Below are positions 47,947 to 55,244 of a DNA stretch of 55,244 nt, piece by piece. The notes under the pieces are model-generated. The model was not told the DNA's origin. It did no database searches and saw only the letters and a list, made by a program, of their open reading frames with translations. The DNA lies in contig NZ_AUBH01000016.1 in the NCBI RefSeq assembly GCF_000429145.1, positions 1 through 55,244 of the forward strand. Direction: 5' to 3'. The position numbers and the translations under genes were made by a program. This stretch comes from Aestuariibacter salexigens DSM 15300 (GTDB lineage Bacteria; Pseudomonadota; Gammaproteobacteria; Enterobacterales; Alteromonadaceae). Within the stretch, counting starts at the first letter, position 1. Each line of letters opens with the position of its first letter.

Positions 47947-49155
47947 CTAGAAGTAGTATTCCAGGGTGAATTCGACATAGTCATCACGCCGCCAGGCGTA
48001 CGTCACATCGGTAGGCGTGTCTGACGAAAAGAAATAAGCATCGAGTCGCCATTTCCATCTGTCGGTCATACGGCTTGATGCTTCAATCAACCCGCCACGG
48101 GTGCTTGAGTTATCTAAATCCTGGATCACACCGAGCAGCACTTCAGTACCGTCAATGTCGTTAAACACGATACGTGTACCGATCATCAGATCATTTTGCG
48201 CGCCCGTCCACGACAGCTCATCACGCTCATCGAACTGATATTCAATCAACAATCCAAGGTCGTACATTGAGTCAAACACGCCAACAGAGGTGTACTCAAC
48301 ACCGCCGACCGCGGCGAAAAAATCGTCATCCAATACGTCGCGATAAATGGCTTCAAATTTGATCAACCATGAACCCGCCACCGCCAAAGTATCAACACCA
48401 ACCTGCTGCATCTGGGCATAAAACGGTCGCAGCTGTATTTCGCCGCTTTGTGGATTGGGTGCTGGCACGAAAAAGGGTTCCCGCGATGTACCATCGAAAT
48501 AAGACAGTCCCAGTTCCCAATCACCCAACGTAGCCTGATAGCGCACTGCCCAGTCAATATGCCGTTCTTCGTCCGATGACTCATAAAGTGGGTTGTCTGT
48601 GTCTACAGGTAATGGCAGCTGCAGGCGTCCATCCGGGCCAGCAAAAGTTCGCTCGCGAAAATAGGGCAAAACAAACGCTGACAACGTGCCCATATCCATG
48701 ATGTAAGAAAAGTTAACCATGGGTTGACCGAGCCGGTCTTCGTAGTCAATGGTTTCCACCAAATCCACCTGGTTAATCACGTCAACCAGATGCAAGGATT
48801 CCGTCTGGCCCCAGAACACTTTGCCGATACCGGTGCGCAGCTCCCAGTTATCAGAAACATGAAGCCAAATAAGCTCACGAATATCGATATGAGTGCGTTC
48901 CGAGTCCACCTCGTCATAGCGTACGAAAGGTCTAAATAACAGGCTGTCATAGCCATCGTTCCACGAGTGATACCACTCTGGCTGCGCATAAACAGAAAAT
49001 TGTGCCCGCTCCTGTTCTGGCAACAATGCATCTTGTAAAAAATAACGCTGCTGCACGCCCATTTCACCTGCAAACTCTGCCTGAGCAGCACATGGTAGTG
49101 AGGCAGTAAGAAGTAAAAAAGCACTAGCGCGCGCGGCGGAGACTGTTTTTGTCAA
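47947..49155 (-). CDS. DUF1302-like outer-membrane protein of the RND/LolA-like operon
   Basis: A 402-aa exported protein. A signal peptide (SAARASAFLLLTASLPCAAQA, cleaved near residue 26) is followed by a beta-rich body of alternating strands with aromatic residues: WLHVSDNWELRTGIGKVFWGQTE, DWAVRYQATLGDWELGLSYFDG; the C-terminus YVEFTLEYYF ends in Phe. This is a porin-like barrel resembling DUF1302/alginate-export-type proteins. The start is TTG, but it has GGAGG 9 nt upstream (in the LolA-like gene) and lies at a 32-nt overlap, which supports coupling. Likely the outer-membrane component of a lipid/small-molecule export system; substrate unknown. Confidence 0.7.
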   Translation of the reverse strand: MTKTVSAARASAFLLLTASLPCAAQAEFAGEMGVQQRYFLQDALLPEQERAQFSVYAQPEWYHSWNDGYDSLLFRPFVRYDEVDSERTHIDIRELIWLHVSDNWELRTGIGKVFWGQTESLHLVDVINQVDLVETIDYEDRLGQPMVNFSYIMDMGTLSAFVLPYFRERTFAGPDGRLQLPLPVDTDNPLYESSDEERHIDWAVRYQATLGDWELGLSYFDGTSREPFFVPAPNPQSGEIQLRPFYAQMQQVGVDTLAVAGSWLIKFEAIYRDVLDDDFFAAVGGVEYTSVGVFDSMYDLGLLIEYQFDERDELSWTGAQNDLMIGTRIVFNDIDGTEVLLGVIQDLDNSSTRGGLIEASSRMTDRWKWRLDAYFFSSDTPTDVTYAWRRDDYVEFTLEYYF

Positions 49156-49930
49156 AGTCCTTTTCCTCCAGGCCAGTGTTAAATTCGATCGAGTGGGTCA
49201 ACAACACGGTGGATTTACCATTTTGCACATTCGTCATTTCAGCCACCATAGGCCGCCAGAATTTGTCCTGATAAAGCTTATAGTCATTTAGCTCAAGTAC
49301 TTTAAGTAGTTGGTCTTTGCGGTCGTAATATTCAATTTTGAGTGCGCGATAGTGATTTTTATCAATCCACGCAACACGACGGGTATAGCCGGAATACTCA
49401 TCTAACGGGCGCTGTTCAACAACGAAACACTCTTGTCCCTGAAATGGTTCATCTCTCAGATAGGTATAGGTGTATTTTTCCAGTTCAAATGATGTCATGT
49501 CCTCAAACGCAAATTCACTGCCCATAAACGGCCCTGATTTATTTCGTGAGGCAATGCGTTTAACCCTTTTTAACTCGGGCAGATAAATCCACTGATCGTC
49601 AGGTTCAGTGGCGTGAGAAAAGCTTAAAAACGAGGTGCCGCTGACATCTCTGGGTTGATCGAAAATGGTCAGGGCTTTATCACCATCGCCCTGCACTTCC
49701 AGGCTTTTGATGCGTATTTTGCGCTCTGACTCCTGCCCTTGTGCATTTCGCAGGATCATACTGACTTCAGCCTGTGAATCCCCCCACCCCGCGTCACGCT
49801 GTTTTTGTTCAGTGGCAATAGCTAGGCCTTTTTGTGCTGCATCCTGTGCGTAAGCAATGGCCCCAGTCGCCAGAAGCGCCAATATGGCTACGCAGCGACT
49901 AATCTGCGGAAATAGGTTGCCTGTCGACAT
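49124..49930 (-). CDS. LolA-like outer-membrane lipoprotein-sorting family protein
   Basis: A 268-aa periplasmic protein. The signal peptide (ISRCVAILALLATGAIAYA, cleaved near residue 28) is followed by WGDSQAEVSMILRNAQGQESERK, FLSFSHATEPDDQWIYLPEL and FDQPRDVSGTSFL, typical of the LolA-like family associated with MMPL transporters. It is expected to shuttle a hydrophobic molecule or lipid between membranes. The ATG at 49930, with GGGAG 6 nt upstream, is preferred to an upstream start. It overlaps the end of the MMPL gene by 32 nt and the start of the next OMP gene by 32 nt. Confidence 0.8.
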   Translation of the reverse strand: MSTGNLFPQISRCVAILALLATGAIAYAQDAAQKGLAIATEQKQRDAGWGDSQAEVSMILRNAQGQESERKIRIKSLEVQGDGDKALTIFDQPRDVSGTSFLSFSHATEPDDQWIYLPELKRVKRIASRNKSGPFMGSEFAFEDMTSFELEKYTYTYLRDEPFQGQECFVVEQRPLDEYSGYTRRVAWIDKNHYRALKIEYYDRKDQLLKVLELNDYKLYQDKFWRPMVAEMTNVQNGKSTVLLTHSIEFNTGLEEKDFDKNSLRRAR

Positions 49931-52232
49931 GCTGTTCTCCCTTACCTGAAGACGGTTTATCAATAATCATTAGAAATGCTGGTAAAAAGATAAAATCGAC
50001 CAGCAGCGCAAGAACTATAATGATACTGGTCAGCAGACCCATATCAGAGTTTAGTGCAAATGATGATAGGGTTAAGATAGCAAACCCTGATGCCAGCACC
50101 AATGTTGTGATCACTAATGCTCGACCAACACTCATAAACGCATATCTGATACTGTCTTCTGTTGACTGGCCTTGCGCCTTGGCGTAGCGGTACTTACTTA
50201 AAAAATGTACGCTGTCATCGACAATGATGCCTAAAGTCATAGTCAGTACGACGGACAGTGCCATATTAATCTGCCCTGAAATCAGCGCCCATATACCAAA
50301 TCCCAGCCCTGCAGGTAATAAGTTGGGGATAAGACTGACGGCACCCATACGCCAGGAGCGTAAAGCAAATACTAATAAAGCCGAAATCAACACCAACGCT
50401 AAAAGCGTACCTTTAACCATACTCTGCATATTCGCCTCTCCAATATGCGCAAACATAAGGGGAGGACTGGCGGCAGTAATGCGAAGTTCCGGGGCGACAG
50501 CCTCAAACCAAGCCTTTGCTCGTGCTTCGAATGCGGTAAATTCTTTACTGCCGAGATTCTGCATGGTAACCATCAGTCGCGTAGCAGACTTATCAATATC
50601 AATCTGATTATTGAGGTCCAGTCCATATGGCAAAGACATCTCATACAGCAATAGGTATTGTGCTGCCATTTCCTGATTATCTGGCAGTTGATAGTACGCC
50701 TCATCATCGCTATGCAGGTTTTTATTGAGGCGTTTAAACGTGTCGGTAATGGTATCGACGTGGTCAACTTCAGGCTGTTTGCGCAACCATCCTGCAAACT
50801 GCTCAATAGTGCGCAACACTTGAGGAGCATTTAATCCAGACGGCTCGCCGGTATATATAGCAAAATCAATATTGGACATACCGCTGAGCCTGTCTGTCTG
50901 AAAATCTGCAGCCTGTCTGAAAGGATTGGATTCATCGAAATATTCGACCGCAATATCATTCAGTTTATTGGTAAATGCCAGGCTCAACGCAATAACCAGA
51001 AGTATTGCGCTGTACGGTAGGATCCTGCGGTGATGGTGAATCACCCATTCGGCCAACTTATTCAGTTTATCTGAGCTCTCGCTGGACTGCATTGACACCC
51101 GAATAGGCATCACTTTTAACATCGCTGGTAACAGTGTAAATGACAGGCCGCACGCCACCATCACGCCAAACGCCGCTAGATTACCTAAATCTGCCAGCAC
51201 CGGCACGGCAGAAAAGTTGAGTGTCAGAAATCCTATCGAGGTGGTCACGCTGGTAATAATGATGGGCATCAGGTTGAGCTGCACAGAATGCGCAATAGCG
51301 TCCTCTTTACTTTTCCCACCGCGCATCGCGTACTGCATCGATGCGATGACATGGATGCAATCGGCTACCGCAAGCGTCATTACCATGGTTGGCACATTCA
51401 CTGTCGCAGTGCTTAAAAACAGCCCACTCCACCCGGCCAAGCCCATTGTTGCAGCAATAGAGAGCGCCACGATGAGCAGTGTCGCAAAGGTCCCGGTAAT
51501 ACTTTTCAGCAACAGCCACATGATCAGAATAATCACCAGAAACATGACCGGAATGAGTGTTTCAGCATCCTGCTGAGCCGCTATGGCAAATGCATTGTTC
51601 AGTGCCACAATGCCAGTGAGATAAAACTCATGATTGGGGTACTGGTTCTGGAATTTGGCGACCAATTCATCCACGAACGCTTTAATTTCAAATACTTCTG
51701 CAGTCTGGTCGCCATCCGGCAATTGCACGGTAATGTTGATAACCGCAACATCACCCTTTTCTGAGACTAATCGATGCACTAGTGAAGCTTCTGATAATGC
51801 GACAGCTCGAATGTCATCAGATTTTTGTTGGTTTACACTACGGACCGAATACAGCAAATCTTCGACAATCAGATCGTCATCTTCGGCATAGGTGTGCTGG
51901 TAATTCGCCACACTATTCACGCGTGTTGATAGGGGTGTCTGCCACGCTTCGTCAGTAAGTTGTTTGATCAGAGTAAGTGTTTCAGGTGTGAAGACATTGC
52001 CATCTTCAGGGGCAATAACAATGTTAACGTTATCATTCTTACTGAAGATATTTTGCATCTCTTCATACGCCAGCCTCTGTGGATTTTCCGGCTCAAAAAA
52101 CACTTTGTAATCGCCGCGAAAATACAAGTGTTGTGCACCTGCTGTTAGTGTCAGCAATACCACGAGTGCCGCGATAATGGTTGCCCAGGGATGCTTGAGC
52201 ACCGTGTACAGCCATGTATGTTTATTTGTCAT
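49899..52232 (-). CDS. RND transporter of the MMPL family
   Basis: A 777-aa inner-membrane exporter with two repeats, each of one N-terminal helix, a large periplasmic loop and a five-helix bundle (helices near 15-40, 215-375 and 395-415, then 605-760). Segments such as GDYKVFFEPENPQRLAYEE near 40 and GIIVDDSVHFLSKYRYAKAQG near 690, with its Asp residues, resemble the proton-relay helix of MMPL/HAE transporters. With a LolA-like protein and an outer-membrane protein in the same operon it likely exports lipids or hydrophobic metabolites. ATG at 52232 with GGGAA 9 nt upstream is preferred to 52259. Confidence 0.88.
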   Translation of the reverse strand: MTNKHTWLYTVLKHPWATIIAALVVLLTLTAGAQHLYFRGDYKVFFEPENPQRLAYEEMQNIFSKNDNVNIVIAPEDGNVFTPETLTLIKQLTDEAWQTPLSTRVNSVANYQHTYAEDDDLIVEDLLYSVRSVNQQKSDDIRAVALSEASLVHRLVSEKGDVAVINITVQLPDGDQTAEVFEIKAFVDELVAKFQNQYPNHEFYLTGIVALNNAFAIAAQQDAETLIPVMFLVIILIMWLLLKSITGTFATLLIVALSIAATMGLAGWSGLFLSTATVNVPTMVMTLAVADCIHVIASMQYAMRGGKSKEDAIAHSVQLNLMPIIITSVTTSIGFLTLNFSAVPVLADLGNLAAFGVMVACGLSFTLLPAMLKVMPIRVSMQSSESSDKLNKLAEWVIHHHRRILPYSAILLVIALSLAFTNKLNDIAVEYFDESNPFRQAADFQTDRLSGMSNIDFAIYTGEPSGLNAPQVLRTIEQFAGWLRKQPEVDHVDTITDTFKRLNKNLHSDDEAYYQLPDNQEMAAQYLLLYEMSLPYGLDLNNQIDIDKSATRLMVTMQNLGSKEFTAFEARAKAWFEAVAPELRITAASPPLMFAHIGEANMQSMVKGTLLALVLISALLVFALRSWRMGAVSLIPNLLPAGLGFGIWALISGQINMALSVVLTMTLGIIVDDSVHFLSKYRYAKAQGQSTEDSIRYAFMSVGRALVITTLVLASGFAILTLSSFALNSDMGLLTSIIIVLALLVDFIFLPAFLMIIDKPSSGKGEQHVDRQPISAD

Positions 52233-52581
52233 TGTTATTATTCCCTGTCCGTTGTGCACTATTGCCCAGCGTGATGCACATGGCTTGATTATAGCGGCTT
52301 GTCATTGAATCAGCCGCACATATCGCGAGCTCAGATTAACATTTCATCAACAGCATTGAACACTGTATTCACAAAGTCGCATTTAAACATGCGTTTGAAT
52401 TTTTCCCATTCATCCCCACATTATCAATAAATCAATAATTTCAATGCGTTAGATAAACCGCCAAATTTCCAGTGGCTATTTTTTAGTCAATAAGTGGAAA
52501 AAAAGCGTTAAAAATTTGTCATGAAATTTTGATCTTTGCGAAAACTGGAGTAGTATCTAATTCAACTGGTCAGATGAGCGG
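52233..52581. promoter_or_regulatory. Intergenic region between the MMPL operon and fadE
   Basis: This 349-bp gap holds divergent promoters and no gene. It contains a PsrA-like palindrome (separate entry), the AT-rich tract 52430-52540, and a possible fadE promoter TTGATC (52529-52534) with TAGTAT (52551-52556), spacer 16. An AACTGGTCAGA sequence at 52564-52574, just before the fadE start, resembles the left half of a FadR box but the right half does not match. Confidence 0.45.
52382..52399. promoter_or_regulatory. Candidate PsrA-type operator of fadE
   Basis: TTTAAAC-ATGC-GTTTGAA is an 18-bp inverted repeat (13 of 14 arm bases symmetric). It matches the C/GAAAC-N4-GTTTC/G pattern reported for PsrA, the fatty-acid-responsive TetR regulator of beta-oxidation genes in many gammaproteobacteria. 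It lies about 183 bp upstream of the fadE ATG, so it could also control the MMPL gene, 150 bp away on the other side. Confidence 0.5.
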
Positions 52582-54840
52582 ATGAGTAGCATGAGTATCA
52601 GAAAGAGTTTAAAAAAGGTCCTCCCCCCCATTTCAGTCACAGAGCAAGAGGCGCTGGACGCAGGTGATGTGTGGATTGAATCTTCCATTTATCAGGGTAA
52701 ACCTGACATGCAGGCGCTGCGCGACCTGCCGACTGCATCACTGACTGCTGATGAACAAGCGTTTCTCGACGGTCCGGTGCAGGAACTGCTGGAAATGATT
52801 GACGAGTTTGCACTCGGCAACGACAAGCATATCCCCCAGCAGGTGCTGGATTTCTTGAGTAAGAATAAGTTTTTCTCGATGATCATCCCTAAAAAGTTTG
52901 GTGGTCTGGAGTTCTCTCCATATGCCAACTCAACGATCGTCGCAACGATTGCAGCCAAAAGCGGTGCCGTCGCGGTAACCGTTATGGTGCCTAACTCGTT
53001 AGGTCCGGGCGAATTGTTGATGCACTATGGCACAGAAGAGCAACAAAATTACTGGTTGCCTCGACTTGCTGTCGGTCAGGATATTCCCTGCTTTGCCTTA
53101 ACCAGCCCTGAAGCAGGCTCGGATGCGGGCTCAATTCCTGACGCTGCCATCGTCACTAAAGGCGAGTGGGAAGGTAAAGAAGTCGTCGGTCTGTCGGTGA
53201 CGTGGGACAAACGCTATATTACTTTAGCGCCTATCGCGACAGTGCTTGGCTTAGCCTTTAAAGTCTACGACCCAGACGGTTTATTAGGCGATCAGGTAGA
53301 GCTGGGTATTACTTGCGCGCTGTTACCAAAATCCCACCCTGGCGTAGAGTTGGGTAATCGTCACGATCCTATGGGCGTTCGTTTCTACAACGGTACCACA
53401 CGTGGTGAGAACGTCTTTATCCCGATGGACTTCATTATTGGTGGTCAGAAAAATATCGGTCGTGGCTGGCAAATGCTGGTGTCTTGTCTTGGTGCAGGAC
53501 GCGGTATCTCATTGCCTGCGATGGGTGTGGCAACCGCACACACTGCATTAAAAGGTGCAGCAGAGTATTCGTTTGTGCGCGAGCAGTTTGGTGTGCCAAT
53601 CGGTCGTTTTGAAGGTATTCAGGACAAGCTTGCCGATATCGCGGGTAAAACCTTCCTGTTGGAAGCTATGCGCGTGCTGACCACAGAAGGGTTAGGACAA
53701 GGTCTTAAGCCATCGGTTGTGACGGCTATCGCTAAATACCATATGACTGAGCTGGGCCGCGATGTGCTTAACTCAGCAATGGACGTACAGGCCGGTAAAG
53801 CCATTCAGCGTGGCCCGCAGAATACGTTTGCCAGTGGCTATGCAGCACTGCCTATTGCCATTACGGTTGAAGGTGCAAATATATTGACCCGCAACCTGAT
53901 GATATTTGGTCAGGGCGCGATGCGCTGTCACCCGCATCTGAAGGAAATGGTTGATCTGATCCACAGTAACGAGCCTGAGGCAGATCGTGAATTTAATAAA
54001 GTGCTGACCAGCACCGTTAAGTTCAGCGTCAAGAACTCACTACGCAGTTTGGTCAACTCACACCTGCCATTCCTGCGCAATGCAGAATCGGTTTATCCAG
54101 AAGTTCGCAAGCATGAGAAACGGATCAATGCGATTGCCGCCAAGCTGGCACCTCTGGCTGACCTGTCTCTATTGGTACTGGGTGGCGAGCTGAAAAAAGC
54201 AGAGTTACTGTCAGCCAGACTGGGCGACGTGATGAGTTATTTATACGGTGCAATGGCCGCTGTACGTTTTTACGAGCAGCGTGTTGAGAATCGTAGCGAG
54301 GCCAAGCCATACTTTGATTACGCGGTTAACTGGAGCCTGCAACAGGCTGAGAAGGCTATTGTTGATTTCATCAATAACTTCCCTAACACAGCAACGCGTG
54401 GTTTGATGCGTGTATTGACGGCGACATACACCTCGTCAGTCAGTCATATCTCTGACGACCTGGTACGTGAGCTTGCAGCCGCAACCATGCAGGACAACAG
54501 CATTAAGGCACAGCTAACTCACCTCGTGCGCACATTGCCTGGCGACGGCAATGACATTAACGAGCAGGCTTTCAAAGCCAAGCATGCTGCCATGACACTG
54601 TTAAATAAAGTGCAGAAGGCACTGCGCAAGGAGCCAGTAGTGCCGTTCGTTTCGTTCGCTAACGCCGTCAACAAGCTGCTGGAAAAAGGTGAGCTAAGCA
54701 CATCTGAAGCCAAGATACTGATTGATTACGATGACAAGCGTAAGCTGGCTGTCAGAGTCGATGAGTTTGACTTCGACCTAAATCTGCTGCCGGCTGAAGA
54801 AACCTTGCCGCAGCCGGAACAGACTCCAGACGCCGCATAA
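52582..54840 (+). CDS. fadE: Acyl-CoA dehydrogenase, FadE type
   Basis: A 752-aa flavoenzyme for the first step of fatty-acid beta-oxidation, related to E. coli FadE (814 aa). It shows the N-terminal helical segment IPKKFGGLEFSPYANS, the flavin-loop FALTSPEAGSDAGS, the beta domain GNRHDPMGVRFYNGTTRG, and the C-terminal helical domain GRGISLPAMGVATAHTALKG, REQFGVPIGRFEGIQDKLA. A C-terminal extension from about 500 (VRKHEKRINAIAAKLAPLADLSLLVLGG) is the DUF1974-type region of this subfamily. Two ATGs nine bases apart (52582, 52591) are possible. A strong terminator follows. Confidence 0.94.
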   Translation: MSSMSIRKSLKKVLPPISVTEQEALDAGDVWIESSIYQGKPDMQALRDLPTASLTADEQAFLDGPVQELLEMIDEFALGNDKHIPQQVLDFLSKNKFFSMIIPKKFGGLEFSPYANSTIVATIAAKSGAVAVTVMVPNSLGPGELLMHYGTEEQQNYWLPRLAVGQDIPCFALTSPEAGSDAGSIPDAAIVTKGEWEGKEVVGLSVTWDKRYITLAPIATVLGLAFKVYDPDGLLGDQVELGITCALLPKSHPGVELGNRHDPMGVRFYNGTTRGENVFIPMDFIIGGQKNIGRGWQMLVSCLGAGRGISLPAMGVATAHTALKGAAEYSFVREQFGVPIGRFEGIQDKLADIAGKTFLLEAMRVLTTEGLGQGLKPSVVTAIAKYHMTELGRDVLNSAMDVQAGKAIQRGPQNTFASGYAALPIAITVEGANILTRNLMIFGQGAMRCHPHLKEMVDLIHSNEPEADREFNKVLTSTVKFSVKNSLRSLVNSHLPFLRNAESVYPEVRKHEKRINAIAAKLAPLADLSLLVLGGELKKAELLSARLGDVMSYLYGAMAAVRFYEQRVENRSEAKPYFDYAVNWSLQQAEKAIVDFINNFPNTATRGLMRVLTATYTSSVSHISDDLVRELAAATMQDNSIKAQLTHLVRTLPGDGNDINEQAFKAKHAAMTLLNKVQKALRKEPVVPFVSFANAVNKLLEKGELSTSEAKILIDYDDKRKLAVRVDEFDFDLNLLPAEETLPQPEQTPDAA

Positions 54841-54867
54841 CGGCATGATGTTCAATAATCACTGGTA

Positions 54868-54891
54868 AAGGGCACTTCGGTGCCCTTTTTT
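54868..54891 (+). terminator. Rho-independent terminator of fadE
   Basis: AAGGGCAC, loop TTCG, GTGCCCTT and a run of six Ts (54886-54891): an 8-bp stem with a UUCG tetraloop, about 28 nt after the fadE stop. Confidence 0.9.
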
Positions 54892-54899
54892 GTATTTCA

Positions 54900-55244
54900 T
54901 GACCCGTCCTAAATAGCGTTGACACTTTTCCAACCTTTTTTGGAGAGTGTAATGCATTCAATAAATAGACGAACTCAGCGTGATTATTCCCTCGCTTTTA
55001 AATTGGCAGTTGTTGATCAGGTAGAAAAGGGAGAGTTGACGTATCAACAAGCTCAATACAAGTATGGTATTCAGGGTAGTTCGACAGTTTTAGTTTGGCT
55101 TCGCAGGCATGGTCGTCTAGATTGGTCCTTAGGCACACCCAGGTTTTTTAAACGGGGAGCAACCATGAGCGAGCAAGAAACAGAGTTGACGCCGGAACAA
55201 CGTATTAAACAGCTCGAACAACAGTTGGCCGACACGAAAATGAA
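54900..55244 (+). mobile_element. IS3-family insertion sequence, left end (truncated by window edge)
   Basis: Immediately after the fadE terminator a TG-starting terminus (TGACCCGTCCTAAATAG, from about 54900) is followed by an IS3-type transposase gene. The 3' terminus and target-site duplication are beyond the window, so the exact left boundary is inferred from the usual 5'-TG end. Confidence 0.7.
54952..55244 (+). CDS. IS3-family transposase OrfA, partial
   Basis: The first 97 codons of a transposase OrfA, open at the window edge. It has an N-terminal helix-turn-helix of the type found in IS3 OrfA (RDYSLAFKLAVVDQV, TYQQAQYKYGIQGSSTVLVWLRRHG) and then the start of a coiled-coil/leucine-zipper region (TPEQRIKQLEQQL). 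ATG with GGAGAGTG just upstream. OrfB (the DDE catalytic part), expected by programmed frameshift, would lie downstream. Confidence 0.85.
   Translation, partial: MHSINRRTQRDYSLAFKLAVVDQVEKGELTYQQAQYKYGIQGSSTVLVWLRRHGRLDWSLGTPRFFKRGATMSEQETELTPEQRIKQLEQQLADTKM

Noticed and set aside
47943-47968. CACCCTAG...CCAGGGTG inverted repeat at the fghA/OMP convergence
   Set aside because: One mismatch, a 10-nt or longer loop and no T-run; not convincing as a terminator.

Overview
The window looks like a chromosomal piece of an alteromonad-type marine gammaproteobacterium. This rests on protein style only: FadE, GlnE, HldE, LpxL, YqfA-like, DUF350 and a DUF3081-like small protein of the kind seen in Alteromonadales, plus a candidate PsrA-type operator before fadE. 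No rRNA, tRNA or CRISPR array was seen. All family names come from motif reading, not from database searches.

Positions 1-33157 are a large exopolysaccharide (EPS) locus of the exosortase A (XrtA/EpsH) type. The core is a long minus-strand operon (about 24.7 kb down to 3.4 kb). It encodes the initiating phosphoglycosyl transferase, polysaccharide deacetylase, FemAB-like protein, exosortase fused to an EpsI domain, the sugar transferases and amidotransferase typical of these loci, an acyltransferase, a CapK-like ligase, an O-glycosylation ligase, a heparinase II/III-like protein, a Wzx-type flippase and further glycosyltransferases. A divergent plus-strand operon (24.8-29.6 kb) carries the export lipoprotein, chain-length protein, BY-kinase and a predicted outer-membrane barrel. 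A convergent secretion-type ATPase and wecC-wecB (UDP-ManNAcA supply) follow. Together they can make, polymerise, modify and export an acidic, probably acylated polysaccharide, and can process PEP-CTERM proteins. No PEP-CTERM substrate and no prsK/prsR regulator pair lies in the window. The leftmost 10 kb looks more AT-rich, uses many GTG/TTG starts, has one gene in opposite orientation and ends in a broken FAD-oxidoreductase remnant, all suggesting a variable, exchanged module.

Positions 33233-44748 are mostly housekeeping: hldE, a YqfA/hemolysin III-like protein, a GIY-YIG protein, a DUF350 protein, glnE, an orphan TcpQ-domain protein, lpxL, a large four-PAS hybrid histidine kinase and a small DUF3081-like protein.

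Positions 44760-55244 hold a small outer-membrane barrel, a lipoprotein, the glutathione-dependent formaldehyde detoxification pair (adhC-fghA), an RND/MMPL exporter operon with a LolA-like periplasmic protein and an outer-membrane protein, and fadE with a good terminator. The left end of an IS3-family element lies immediately after that terminator and runs off the window.
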